DNA of 36,456 nt. It comes from Candidatus Cryosericum hinesii (GTDB lineage Bacteria > Caldisericota > Caldisericia > Cryosericales > Cryosericaceae). Location of the stretch: assembly GCF_003570985.1 (NCBI RefSeq), contig NZ_QXIW01000006.1:1-36456 (forward strand), read 5' to 3'. Under the pieces are notes generated by a model. It made no database searches. It was not told where the DNA came from and saw nothing but the letters and a program-made list of their open reading frames with translations. Positions 25,330 through 33,205 of the stretch are shown here, piece after piece; the first letter of the stretch is position 1; each line of letters begins with the position of its first letter. Made by a program: the position numbers and the translations under genes.

Positions 25330-26100
25330 ATGAGTATTCTTTCGGCAATTACGACGCTGGTTGCCGCCCCTTCGGGGGCGGCATCGGGTTTTGTGCTCAG
25401 GTTCCCTCTGAGCGCGACGGTCAACGCGATTGCAGTTGTAGTCGGCAGCCTGGTCGGCATGCTCGTTGGCAAGTTTCTCAAGGAGGACACCCGCAACGCC
25501 ATCTTCATCGCGAATGGGCTGGCGACGCTTTCCATCGGGATCGGCATGGCCCTCAAGACGGGCAATGCCGTTATCATGGTCATGGCTATCGTAAGTGGTG
25601 TCGTCGTGGGAGAGCTCTTGCGGCTCGAAGACAGGGTCAACGCGGCGGCCGAGCGCTTCCAGAAGCGGCTCCATGTTGCGTCTGGCAGCCGGTGGGCAGA
25701 GGGGCTTGTCACTGCTTCCCTCATCTACTGCATCGGCCCCATGACCATTATTGGTTCCATCCAGGAGGGGATGACGGGCAATGGCACGCTTATCTACACG
25801 AAGTCCATCCTCGACCTGGTCATCAGCATATCGCTCGCTGCGGCGCTGGGCAGCGGCGTTGCGTTCAGCGCCATCCCCGTATTCATCATCCAGGGAAGTC
25901 TGACCTTGCTGGGTTCCGCGCTGGGGTTCCTGATGCAGCCCTACATCCTCAACGAGCTGACGGCCACGGGCGGCCTCATGGTCATCGCCATCGGCATCAA
26001 CCTGCTGGGCCTGAAGAAGATCAAGCTGGCCAACCTCCTGCCCGGCCTGATTTTCGCCGTCCTGTATGCCCTTCTTTTCCATGCCCTGAAGTTGGTCTGA
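25330..26100 (+). CDS. DUF554-family membrane protein
   Basis: The 256-aa integral membrane protein has six to seven spans and the DUF554 pattern: ATVNAIAVVVGSLVGMLVGK, GLATLSIGIGMALKTGNAVI, GLVTASLIYCIGPMTIIGSIQEG (the conserved GPM.I.GSIQ.G), IPVFIIQGSLTLL and GLMVIAIGINLLGLKKIK. Members are predicted transporters of unknown substrate. The true start is uncertain: the ATG at 25330 lacks a good SD and adds about 21 residues, while a GTG at 25393 would begin nearer the family consensus. A GC hairpin with a TTCG loop lies between the two. Confidence 0.88.
   Translation: MSILSAITTLVAAPSGAASGFVLRFPLSATVNAIAVVVGSLVGMLVGKFLKEDTRNAIFIANGLATLSIGIGMALKTGNAVIMVMAIVSGVVVGELLRLEDRVNAAAERFQKRLHVASGSRWAEGLVTASLIYCIGPMTIIGSIQEGMTGNGTLIYTKSILDLVISISLAAALGSGVAFSAIPVFIIQGSLTLLGSALGFLMQPYILNELTATGGLMVIAIGINLLGLKKIKLANLLPGLIFAVLYALLFHALKLV
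25363..25382 (+). other. UUCG-loop hairpin near the DUF554 start
   Basis: GCCGCCCC (25363-25370), TTCG, GGGGCGGC (25375-25382), followed by atcgggtttt. It is terminator-like and lies 49 bases after the stop of the Cys/His gene, but inside the DUF554 frame if the first ATG is used. Confidence 0.6.
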
Positions 26101-26107
26101 CCCTGTT

Positions 26108-26123
26108 TCTCCCGTCAGGGAGA
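26108..26123 (+). other. Short hairpin after DUF554
   Basis: TCTCCC-GTCA-GGGAGA, just after the DUF554 stop, without a T-run. Confidence 0.35.
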
Positions 26124-26145
26124 CGCCACAAGCGCATCCGCCATA

Positions 26146-26196
26146 CGTGCCTCTCCATAACAGGAGAGCAGGGCAGCCCCCTGCCAAGGAGGCACG
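26146..26196 (+). promoter_or_regulatory. Structured leader able to sequester the SD of the YvrJ-like gene
   Basis: CGTGCCTC (26146-26153) is the exact complement of GAGGCACG (26189-26196), which includes the SD (aaggagg). An alternative stem CTCTCC (26151-26156) with GGAGAG (26163-26168) shares bases with the first, so the two exclude each other. A third small stem, GGCAG-CCCC-CTGCC, lies between. This is the layout of a translational switch. Confidence 0.45.
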
Positions 26197-26198
26197 AC

Positions 26199-26369
26199 AT
26201 GGACGGACTTGTCACGCTGATCGGCAACATTGGCTTCCCAATTGCCATCTCTGTGTATCTGCTGACGGTATTCGGAAGCAAGCTGGATCGGATGCAGGCA
26301 AGCCTTGACCGGCTGGCCGACCTCATTCAGGCTGGTTTGCACATCAATGGTTCGGCAGTCACGCCCTGA
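26199..26369 (+). CDS. YvrJ-family small membrane protein
   Basis: The 56-aa product (MDGLVTLIGNIGFPIAISVY...) matches the YvrJ family pattern: N.GFPIA.S.YLL, one membrane span (about 5-26), then a short amphipathic KLD.....L..L helix. The function is unknown; similar small proteins are often called holin-like. The strong SD aaggagg is 6 bases upstream and can be paired in the leader. Confidence 0.8.
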   Translation: MDGLVTLIGNIGFPIAISVYLLTVFGSKLDRMQASLDRLADLIQAGLHINGSAVTP

Positions 26370-26390
26370 TGCGGCCGCCATGGCACTACC

Positions 26391-26428
26391 ATGACAAACC
26401 CCCCACCTGCAGGTGGGGGGTTTGTCAT
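26391..26428. terminator. Perfect 38-bp palindrome, bidirectional terminator
   Basis: ATGACAAACCCCCCACC (26391-26407), TGCA, and its exact complement (26412-26428). It lies between convergent yvrJ-like and alr genes; A-rich and T-rich ends give a terminator on both strands. Confidence 0.88.
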
Positions 26429-26444
26429 GTCTCGGTGTGGTGCT

Positions 26445-27554
26445 TCAGGGGCTCCTGTCGATATAGACGCGCGGCACGCGCTTCGAGATTCCAATCAAGA
26501 CCTCGTAGGAAATGGTCCCCATGAGTTCCCCGAGTTCCTGAGCGGTGACGAAAAGACCATCCTGCTCGCCAATGAGGGTCACGGGGTCGCCGGGCACCGC
26601 CGCTGGGATGTCCGTGACATCGAGGGCGCAGACATCCATGCTGATACGCCCCACGATGGGCGCGAACCGTCCCCGCACGATCGCATGTGCTTTGTTGGAC
26701 AGTCCGCGCAGATAGCCGTCGGCATACCCGATGGGGATGAGTGCCATGCGGGTGGGCCGTTCCGTGATGAACGTCCTTCCATACCCGATACCGTGGCCAG
26801 CCGGCAGCTCCTTCACTATTTCCAGCTCTGTCCGTAACGCGAGGACCGGCCGTACGGGGCAGGTCAGGGCAGGGACGGGCGGACAGCCATACAGGAGGAT
26901 GCCGGGGCGCACCCCGTCCAGCATGACACCCGGAGACGTGAACAGGCCCGCCGAATTGGCCAGGTGCACCATTGCCGGCTGGAGGCCGCCCGCGCGGAGT
27001 TCACGCACGACCTCTGCAAACCGTGCCGTCTGCAGCGCCGTGAATGCCGGATCGGATTCGGCGCACGCGAAATGCGAGTACACGCCGACAATACTGACGT
27101 GGGGGACCGTGGCACTGTGCAAGATCTGGTCTGTCGCATCATCTGCCAGGATGCCCGCACGCCCCATGCCGGTGTCGACGTTGTAATGCAGGCGTACTGT
27201 ATGTGTGCCCGCCGCTGCTCCATACGTCATCGTCGTCGCCTGGTTGACCGTTGTGAGAGAGACGTTGTTCCTGACGGCATATGGGACGAAGTCGGCGGGC
27301 GAGTTTCCCAGGACGAGAATCTCAGCCGTAATGTCGCTCTCGCGGAGCTCGACGGCCTCGTCAGGCGTCGCCACCGCCAGCAGCCGGACCTGTTCCTGTT
27401 CCAGCACCGCCGCAACGCGTGCTGCGCCGTGTCCATATGCGTCAGCCTTCACGACACCAATGACCTGCGTCTTGAATGGAGTGAACGCCCGGATGGCCCG
27501 CAGGTTGTCGCGGATTGCTGTCAGATCGATCTCTGCTACAGTAGGCCGATACAT
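26445..27554 (-). CDS. alr: Alanine racemase
   Basis: The 369-aa PLP enzyme interconverts L- and D-alanine for peptidoglycan. It has the PLP lysine in VVKADAYGHGA (Lys36), the catalytic Tyr258 in GIGYGRTF, HYNVDTGMGRAG, HLANSAG and the C-terminal GRISMDVCALDVT. Length is normal. The SD ggagga is about 10 bases before the ATG. The gene stands alone, with the palindromic terminator at its end. Confidence 0.97.
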   Translation of the reverse strand: MYRPTVAEIDLTAIRDNLRAIRAFTPFKTQVIGVVKADAYGHGAARVAAVLEQEQVRLLAVATPDEAVELRESDITAEILVLGNSPADFVPYAVRNNVSLTTVNQATTMTYGAAAGTHTVRLHYNVDTGMGRAGILADDATDQILHSATVPHVSIVGVYSHFACAESDPAFTALQTARFAEVVRELRAGGLQPAMVHLANSAGLFTSPGVMLDGVRPGILLYGCPPVPALTCPVRPVLALRTELEIVKELPAGHGIGYGRTFITERPTRMALIPIGYADGYLRGLSNKAHAIVRGRFAPIVGRISMDVCALDVTDIPAAVPGDPVTLIGEQDGLFVTAQELGELMGTISYEVLIGISKRVPRVYIDRSP

Positions 27555-27638
27555 CGTCTTTGTTTCCTCCAGATCCAGGTATCTCGTTTTCCAGCCTCAT
27601 GCCATGGTACTGATGCCCCGCTCCAATGTCAAGAACGT

Positions 27639-27666
27639 TTGGTCGGAGGTCGCGTCCGGGTATACT
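27639..27666 (+). promoter_or_regulatory. Promoter of the pyroglutamyl peptidase gene
   Basis: TTGGTC (27639-27644), 16-base spacer, TATACT (27661-27666), 23 bases before the ATG. Confidence 0.65.
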
Positions 27667-27689
27667 GTCTCCATCCTGGGGAGGAAAGC

Positions 27690-28307
27690 ATGATGACGAT
27701 ACTCGTGACCGGATTCGAACCCTTTGGCGGCGAAGCCCTCAACCCGTCATGGGAAGCCGTCAGCCGGCTGAACGGCGATACGGGTGATGCCCGCATCGAA
27801 CGCCTGCTGGTGCCGACAACCTACGCAGACAGTATTGGGACGGTGACAGAGGCTATCGACCGGCTTCGCCCGGCCGCTGTCGTGATGGTCGGTCAGGCGG
27901 GAGGCCGGGCCGAACTGAGTATCGAACGCGTTGCGGTCAACTGCGACGATGCACAGGCTCCCGACAATGGCGGTGTCCTTCGCGAGAACGTACCCATCGT
28001 TCCACAGGGCCCGACCGCCTACCTGGCCACACTGCCCATCAAGCAGATCGTTGCCGGTCTTCGGAGTGCCGGGTTCCCGGCTGCCGTCAGCAACACGGCG
28101 GGCTTGTTCGTCTGCAACCATCTATTCTACGGCGTCCTGCACCACATCGTCACGCACAATCTGGAAACGCAGGCCGGGTTCATCCATGTGCCGTTCCTGC
28201 CCGGGCAGGTGGTGGGGAAACCGGGGACGCCTTCCATGTCGCTGGAGACGATGGTGGCCGGGCTCGACTGCATGGTCGCTGTCCTGACGTCGAACGCACG
28301 GCCGTAG
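27690..28307 (+). CDS. pcp: Pyroglutamyl-peptidase I (C15)
   Basis: The 205-aa cysteine peptidase removes N-terminal pyroglutamate. It has ILVTGFEPFGGEALNPSWEA, the catalytic Glu79 in SIERVAVN, Cys142 in SNTAGLFVCNHLFYGVLH and His166 in GFIHVPFLP. The ATG at 27690 has ggggagga 6 bases upstream; the open frame before it is antisense to alr. It is probably cytosolic. Confidence 0.95.
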   Translation: MMTILVTGFEPFGGEALNPSWEAVSRLNGDTGDARIERLLVPTTYADSIGTVTEAIDRLRPAAVVMVGQAGGRAELSIERVAVNCDDAQAPDNGGVLRENVPIVPQGPTAYLATLPIKQIVAGLRSAGFPAAVSNTAGLFVCNHLFYGVLHHIVTHNLETQAGFIHVPFLPGQVVGKPGTPSMSLETMVAGLDCMVAVLTSNARP

Positions 28308-28358
28308 CAGGTCTGCACAACTATGCGAATGACAGAAACACTCGACAAAGGGGGAGCC

Positions 28359-29327
28359 ATGAAGAGGAATCGGAAACTGCTGTGTGCTGCACTTGTCGTC
28401 GCTTTTGCGCTGTTTTGTCTGGTCAGTCCGGTGGACGCGTGGAACAGCCACGGTGCCTGTACGAAGCTGATTATCAGTGATCAGGAGTGGCTGAAGGCGT
28501 ATGACAGCATTACCGTCACGCCATGGACCTACCAGGACGTGGATACGGCCGCAGTCGGACCCAACTTTGTCCTCCAATACATCGAGGGCAAGCCGGGGAC
28601 GGTGACCAGCGCCGCCGCCATCCTGACCAACTATGCAGATGAGCCCGACTGGAAGATGGATGAGGACCTCCAGCTCAGCCCGTTGCAGGCGTTGACGGGT
28701 GGTTCGCAGGGTTGGCGCCACCAGTATTATGGCCTGGGCTGGCTGCGCTTCGGCGTCGCACCGTCGCGTGCGCAGTACTTCTTCGACTTGGCAGGCAAGG
28801 CAAGGGAGAAGGGCGACCTGTACTGGACCTTCCGCTACCTCGCGCGGGCGATGCACTATGTGCAGGACACCACTCAACCATATCACGGTGTTCCTGCGCC
28901 CGTCGGCATCATTTTCAAGGGTATCGGGAACTTCGGTACGCTCATGGGATCAGCGACCAACCATCACTACAACCTGGAGGAGTATCAGGGTGCAATGGTT
29001 GCGCGCAACAGTCCGGTGTTTGTAACCGCGTTGCAGAACGCCCTTCCGCTGGACATTGCGACAGCAACCTCGCCAAGCTGGCTGTGCCGCCACGCCGCCT
29101 ATCTGGGCAGGCCCGTGGTCCGCGAGCTGTGGCCACTGGAGACCAAATTCTTCGGGGACAGTATCAACGGCAAGGACAGCTGGTTCTTCGACGAAAGCAC
29201 GCTCCACGCCGCTGATCCTGGCACAACGCAGGCAGCGTATGACCAGGAGATCAGTACTCCGTTGGGCCGCATGTCCAGCTACACCAAGACACTGTTTCTG
29301 CTGGCACGCGCTGCGTACGGCCTGTAA
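28359..29327 (+). CDS. Secreted zinc-dependent phospholipase C / S1-P1 nuclease-like protein
   Basis: The 322-aa product has a signal peptide (1-27, cut before Trp28), so the mature protein begins with Trp, as in bacterial phospholipase C and S1/P1 nucleases, where the N-terminal amine binds zinc. Likely ligands are His31, Asp94 or Asp97, His121 (GWRHQYY), His166 and Asp170 in MHYVQDTTQPYH with His176, and His203/Glu207 in HHYNLE. The whole trinuclear set is present, so it should be active outside the cell on phospholipids or nucleic acids; which one cannot be decided. The ATG at 28359 has gggggag as SD. Confidence 0.88.
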   Translation: MKRNRKLLCAALVVAFALFCLVSPVDAWNSHGACTKLIISDQEWLKAYDSITVTPWTYQDVDTAAVGPNFVLQYIEGKPGTVTSAAAILTNYADEPDWKMDEDLQLSPLQALTGGSQGWRHQYYGLGWLRFGVAPSRAQYFFDLAGKAREKGDLYWTFRYLARAMHYVQDTTQPYHGVPAPVGIIFKGIGNFGTLMGSATNHHYNLEEYQGAMVARNSPVFVTALQNALPLDIATATSPSWLCRHAAYLGRPVVRELWPLETKFFGDSINGKDSWFFDESTLHAADPGTTQAAYDQEISTPLGRMSSYTKTLFLLARAAYGL

Positions 29328-29342
29328 CAAATCACATCTTCA

Positions 29343-29391
29343 CCAATTGTGAATCCCTAAAGTACCAGGTACTTTGGGGATTCACAATTGG
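29343..29391. terminator. 49-bp near-perfect inverted repeat between convergent genes
   Basis: CCAATTGTGAATCCC (29343-29357) pairs with GGGATTCACAATTGG (29377-29391). The inside continues as AAAGTACC-A-GGTACTTT after one T-G pair. It separates the secreted protein gene from the DUF349 gene. It may be a terminator or a REP-type mobile repeat, since the ends lack T-runs. Confidence 0.7.
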
Positions 29392-29393
29392 GG

Positions 29394-31007
29394 TCAGGTG
29401 CCGTGGATGTCTTCCCAGTCGGCGCGGGCCCGCTCGAAGACCTTGTCGACGGTCTCGCTGAAGCGTGACCACAACGTCTCGTTTTCTTCCGGCGGAACGG
29501 GTCCTGAAAACTTCCACCGCTGCTGCAGTTTCTTGGCTTTTTCCTTGGCCTCGAACGGGTCACGTTCATCCAACAGTGCTTCCGCCTCGGCGCACAGCTG
29601 TTCCTTGACCTCGACGTTGTCGCCGGTCCACGAGCGGTAGAGCTCGAAAAAGCGGTCACAGGCGGCCCGATACTCTTGCCACAGGGCTTCGCCCTCGGCG
29701 TGCGCAACGGGACCAGCTCCCATGTACTGCTTCTGTAGGACCAGGACCTTGTCGCGGGCGTCGCGCCACGAGACACCCTTGCCGGCCTTGTCGGTCAGCT
29801 CGCGGATGAGCCGGATGACGTCGCCGCGCTTCTCGGTACTGTTGCCCCGCAGGGTCCCCAGCTTGCCGACAACAGCCTGGCAGGCGGCGCGGTATGCTTG
29901 CAGCAGATCGGCTTCACTGGCCGTGGCGACCGGACCCACATCCGTATACGCCTGTTGAAGTTCTAGGAGGACGGCACGCGTCGCCTTCCAGTTGTCCAGG
30001 GGACGCCGGCCCAGCGCCTGGATGCGGGCGACGATCTTCTCCTTCTGCTTCAGGGCCTCGTGTTCCGCTTCGCCCTGACGAACGTGGAAGGCAGTGAGGA
30101 CGCGCCGGAGTTCGCGTTCCATGATCTCATGCTGGTCGTGGGGCAACTGCCCTGCTTCGTGCCAGTCATGTTTTTCGATGTCCGCCACTTCGCGTCGTGC
30201 TGCTTCCCATGCGAGTCCATTTGTGGTATCCGTCAGGGTCTCGATGTGGTGCAGCAGCTTCTCCTTGCGTGCGTGGTTGGCGTCGTACCATGCGTCCCGA
30301 TGTGCTTCGAAGGCGCGCTCGGCGGCGGAAAAACGTGCCGACAGGGCTGTATCTTCCTCATGCCGCGCCGTCTTCTTCCACAGCTGGGCCAGCTGCTTCA
30401 GGCGCTCGCCAGCAGCTGCCCACATCGTGTCGTCTATCTCTTCCAGCAGCTGCTCGGCGCGTGTGCACAGGTACTCGCGATACTCGCGGGTAGGGGCGCC
30501 GCGCATGCGCTGTTCATCGAACCACTGTTCCTGCCTTCGGGTGAAGGTGACTACCGCGTCGTTGAATGCCTTACGGAAGGGAGCGGTCGCTGCGTCGTCC
30601 GACCAGCCTGCCAGGCGCCACTCATGCATGAGTTGGTCCAGTGTCGACCGTGCGCCCTTCCAGTCGGTGGACTGGGCCAGGGCCACAGCTGCGGACGAGA
30701 GCTGCTTCTTGCGCTCCAGGTGCTCGACTGCAAGGTGTGTGGCTTCCTTCTGCATGCGGACAAGACGCGCGAGCTGTTCTTCGGCTTCGTCCCGGTCTGC
30801 CAGGGCGGTGATGCGGACGGAGGCGGCTATCAGCCGTGGCAGCAGCTTCGCCTTGTCTCGTGCTTCGCTGTAGGCATTGGCCAGGGCGGCGACGGCGTAG
30901 GAGATGACCTCCAGGGAAGGATCGGCCCGTTCCTTGTGGGGAACGGCGCCCTCTGTGGCCGGCGCGGTGGTTACAGGATTCTGCGGTGGCTTGCCCTGCC
31001 GTTTCAT
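29394..31007 (-). CDS. DUF349-domain coiled-coil protein
   Basis: The 537-aa highly charged helical protein has multiple DUF349-type units of about 70 residues, marked by W....F....F and LW..Y: EQWFDEQR, RDAWYDANHARKEKLL, LWQEYRAACDRFFELYRSW and LWSRFSETVDKVFERARADW. Each has the K..L......L....W pattern between. DUF349 proteins are cytoplasmic, with no firm biochemical function. The ATG at 31007 overlaps the stop of the oxidoreductase gene (TAATG), so the open frame upstream of it is not used. Translation is coupled. Confidence 0.87.
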   Translation of the reverse strand: MKRQGKPPQNPVTTAPATEGAVPHKERADPSLEVISYAVAALANAYSEARDKAKLLPRLIAASVRITALADRDEAEEQLARLVRMQKEATHLAVEHLERKKQLSSAAVALAQSTDWKGARSTLDQLMHEWRLAGWSDDAATAPFRKAFNDAVVTFTRRQEQWFDEQRMRGAPTREYREYLCTRAEQLLEEIDDTMWAAAGERLKQLAQLWKKTARHEEDTALSARFSAAERAFEAHRDAWYDANHARKEKLLHHIETLTDTTNGLAWEAARREVADIEKHDWHEAGQLPHDQHEIMERELRRVLTAFHVRQGEAEHEALKQKEKIVARIQALGRRPLDNWKATRAVLLELQQAYTDVGPVATASEADLLQAYRAACQAVVGKLGTLRGNSTEKRGDVIRLIRELTDKAGKGVSWRDARDKVLVLQKQYMGAGPVAHAEGEALWQEYRAACDRFFELYRSWTGDNVEVKEQLCAEAEALLDERDPFEAKEKAKKLQQRWKFSGPVPPEENETLWSRFSETVDKVFERARADWEDIHGT

Positions 31008-32872
31008 TAAAGTGCGGGCTCGAGCAGGACCCAGCTGTCGTTGATGCAGGAGTTGCCGTCCGGCGTGAGTCCAGGAGCGACGAGCAGGTTGACGCCCTCC
31101 ACTCCTTGCGGCAGTACGATGGTCTGAGTGGCGATGCTCTTGTCCAGGTGGATCCGCACATCCAGCGAACCCAGTGCATTGCGCAGGGTCACCTTCTGGC
31201 CCTCGGTCAGGCAGCGTTCGTGGGCAAGTTCCCTCGACACCGATGCCACGGGAGGCAGGACGCGAACCCGTGCCTGGTTTGGGTCGATGCCGTTGATGTA
31301 GTCGCGCACATGCACGGTGATGAGACGCAGCATACCCGGTTCGACAAGGACATCGGGCACGCGGGAGGGGAAGTGAAATGCTCCCTGGATGCGCGGTGCA
31401 TCCTTGAGACGCCACATGCCGGGACCCGCGGGCGTCAGCCGGGGGTCGTTCTCGACATCTGCCAGCCGCGCCCTCTCGGTTGTGAACCGGTCTGGTAGCC
31501 CAAGCCGCAAGGCAACGTCCCGGACAATGTCCAGCTCGTCGCGGACGCCCTCGGGCGGTTCTGTCGCCTTGTTCGTCTTTTGCAGCAAGTCATGGAAGTA
31601 GCTCATGACATAGTCGTCACCTCGTTCGAGGAACACGGTCGTCGGCAGGACGAGCGTGCACGCACGCGCGGTCACGCTCATGTGCCAGTCCAGGCAGACC
31701 GAGAAGGGGCACTGCTCCAGGAATTTCAGCACCTTGCCGGCGTCCGGGCACTGCGATGCGGGGTTGCCCCGCACGAACATTGCAGCCTCGACGGGCAGCT
31801 CGGCTTCCAGCAGTGAGGCTCCCAGGTTGGGACGCGGCATGAAGCGGGTCTGAGCGCCGGGAACGGTCGCGAAGTCGTCCGGCAGCAAGTTGTCGTCGCC
31901 CTGGTCGAACCAGACGCCGCCGCCGGGGACGCCGTGATTGCCCAGCAGGAAACCGAGCGTGTCGATGACGTGGACCAGGTTGGCGCCCCACCGGGTCCGC
32001 TGAAGACCAGTTCCGGTCCAGATGCTGAGGGGCGACTGATTCGTGACGAAGCCGACGAGTGCGTGCAGAGCCTCGGCGGACAGACCCGTGGCCTGTTGTG
32101 CGTCCTCGGCGGAGACCAGCAGACAGGCATCCCTGAACGCGTCGTATCCTTCGTGTGCGGCCTGAGGTTCACCATGGAGATTGATCGCCTCGTGGCACAG
32201 GTACAGGGCGAGCGTCAGGTCCGAACCCGGGCGCACGATCCACGCTGAGTCGCTGATCGCAGTCGTGGGTGTGGCGCGGACATCGATCGTGCCCAGGAGA
32301 GCCCCTTTACGGCGCGCGTCATGCACAATGGCGAGGAAGTGGACACTGTTTTCAGCCGGGTTGCGACCCCACAGCAGGATGGACTTGCTCTCCAGCGCAG
32401 CCAACGGCTGGTCGCGGCCGACCGTGCCATAGCTGCGAGCCAGGCCGACCTTGCCCTCGGAGCCGCACAGCGACCCGGTAGCCATCGTGCCACCGCCCAG
32501 CATCAGGGGAAGCAGGCGCTGGATCTTGTTGCCCATGAGCAGGTTGCCGGAACCCTCGTAGAAGAGGAAGGACTGGTGACCGTGATGCCGGATAGCTGAT
32601 TGGATCGCCTGTGCCGTCATGTCCAGGGCCTCGTCCCAGCCGATAGGGATGAACTTGCCATTCCGGCGTGCCAGGGGCGACGTCAGACGATCCTCGCCCC
32701 GCAGATCACGGACCCAGCGGCGTCCTTTGTGACAGATGAAGCCACGTGTGTATGGGTTGTCCTTCCGACCTTCCAGCTCGACGAGTCGCCCTTCGCTGCA
32801 GGTTGCGACCATGCCGCACGAGTCGGGACAGTCATACGCACACACACTTAGATAGTTGCCATCGGCCAACAT
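31007..32872 (-). CDS. Molybdopterin-dependent oxidoreductase with [4Fe-4S] site
   Basis: The 621-aa product belongs to the DMSO-reductase/formate-dehydrogenase superfamily. Cys11-x3-Cys15-x3-Cys19-x27-Cys47 bind an N-terminal [4Fe-4S] cluster. Molybdopterin-binding segments include FYEGSGNLLMGNK, LLWGRNPAENSVHF, IDVRATPTTAISDSAW, LGNHGVPGGG and MFVRGNPASQCPD, and the C-terminal dinucleotide-binding domain ends NSCINDSWVLLE. There is no Tat signal, so it is cytoplasmic. The substrate is unknown. The start chosen is the ATG at 32872, because a GGAGG SD lies 5 bases before it, within codons that follow the alternative ATG at 32884. It is coupled to the DUF349 gene. Confidence 0.9.
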   Translation of the reverse strand: MLADGNYLSVCAYDCPDSCGMVATCSEGRLVELEGRKDNPYTRGFICHKGRRWVRDLRGEDRLTSPLARRNGKFIPIGWDEALDMTAQAIQSAIRHHGHQSFLFYEGSGNLLMGNKIQRLLPLMLGGGTMATGSLCGSEGKVGLARSYGTVGRDQPLAALESKSILLWGRNPAENSVHFLAIVHDARRKGALLGTIDVRATPTTAISDSAWIVRPGSDLTLALYLCHEAINLHGEPQAAHEGYDAFRDACLLVSAEDAQQATGLSAEALHALVGFVTNQSPLSIWTGTGLQRTRWGANLVHVIDTLGFLLGNHGVPGGGVWFDQGDDNLLPDDFATVPGAQTRFMPRPNLGASLLEAELPVEAAMFVRGNPASQCPDAGKVLKFLEQCPFSVCLDWHMSVTARACTLVLPTTVFLERGDDYVMSYFHDLLQKTNKATEPPEGVRDELDIVRDVALRLGLPDRFTTERARLADVENDPRLTPAGPGMWRLKDAPRIQGAFHFPSRVPDVLVEPGMLRLITVHVRDYINGIDPNQARVRVLPPVASVSRELAHERCLTEGQKVTLRNALGSLDVRIHLDKSIATQTIVLPQGVEGVNLLVAPGLTPDGNSCINDSWVLLEPAL

Positions 32873-32884
32873 TGGTTCCTCCAT

Positions 32885-33205
32885 CGTTCAGGGTACCAAC
32901 AGTATATCTGAGAACAGGACAGATGAAGGTGATGACGCTGCGCGGTGCCAATTCGTCGAGAGTGTTACACTTTGGGACCCCCCGAGCCCTTTTTTCGCAG
33001 GCGAGGGGCGCTTTCCCCGAGCCTTTCTGTTCAAGACCCCTGAGCCCTTTTGTCCAAGGCGAAGGGTGTATTCCCCGAGTATTTCTTTTCAATGCGAGGG
33101 GCGTTCTGAGGGGAGCTTCTGTCCCAAGACTGTCACACCTTCCCAGGAACTGCGAACCCCCGGCTGCGATGACCGGGGGTGGGTGATGCCTTTTCGGAAG
33201 GAGAA
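32885..33205. repeat. Gene-free interval with tandem 57-58-bp repeat units
   Basis: No credible gene lies here. CCCCGAG-type half-units start near 32980, 33015, 33037 (CCCCTGAG) and 33073. Halves one and three, and two and four, align at a 57-58-base offset, so it is a diverged tandem duplication of a two-part unit. The fourth unit (cccgagtatttcttttcaat...) resembles the minus strand of 4083-4117. A hairpin ACCCCCGG/CCGGGGGT (33156-33163, 33173-33180) may end the DUF4097 operon. Confidence 0.6.

Noticed and set aside
24553-26187. Long minus-strand extension of the era frame over the Cys/His and DUF554 genes
   Set aside because: The translation there is low-complexity antisense of well-supported plus-strand genes, and Era's N-terminus fits the ATG at 24552.
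26964-27689. Long plus-strand extension before pcp
   Set aside because: It is antisense to alanine racemase. Pcp starts at 27690 with a strong SD and its own promoter.
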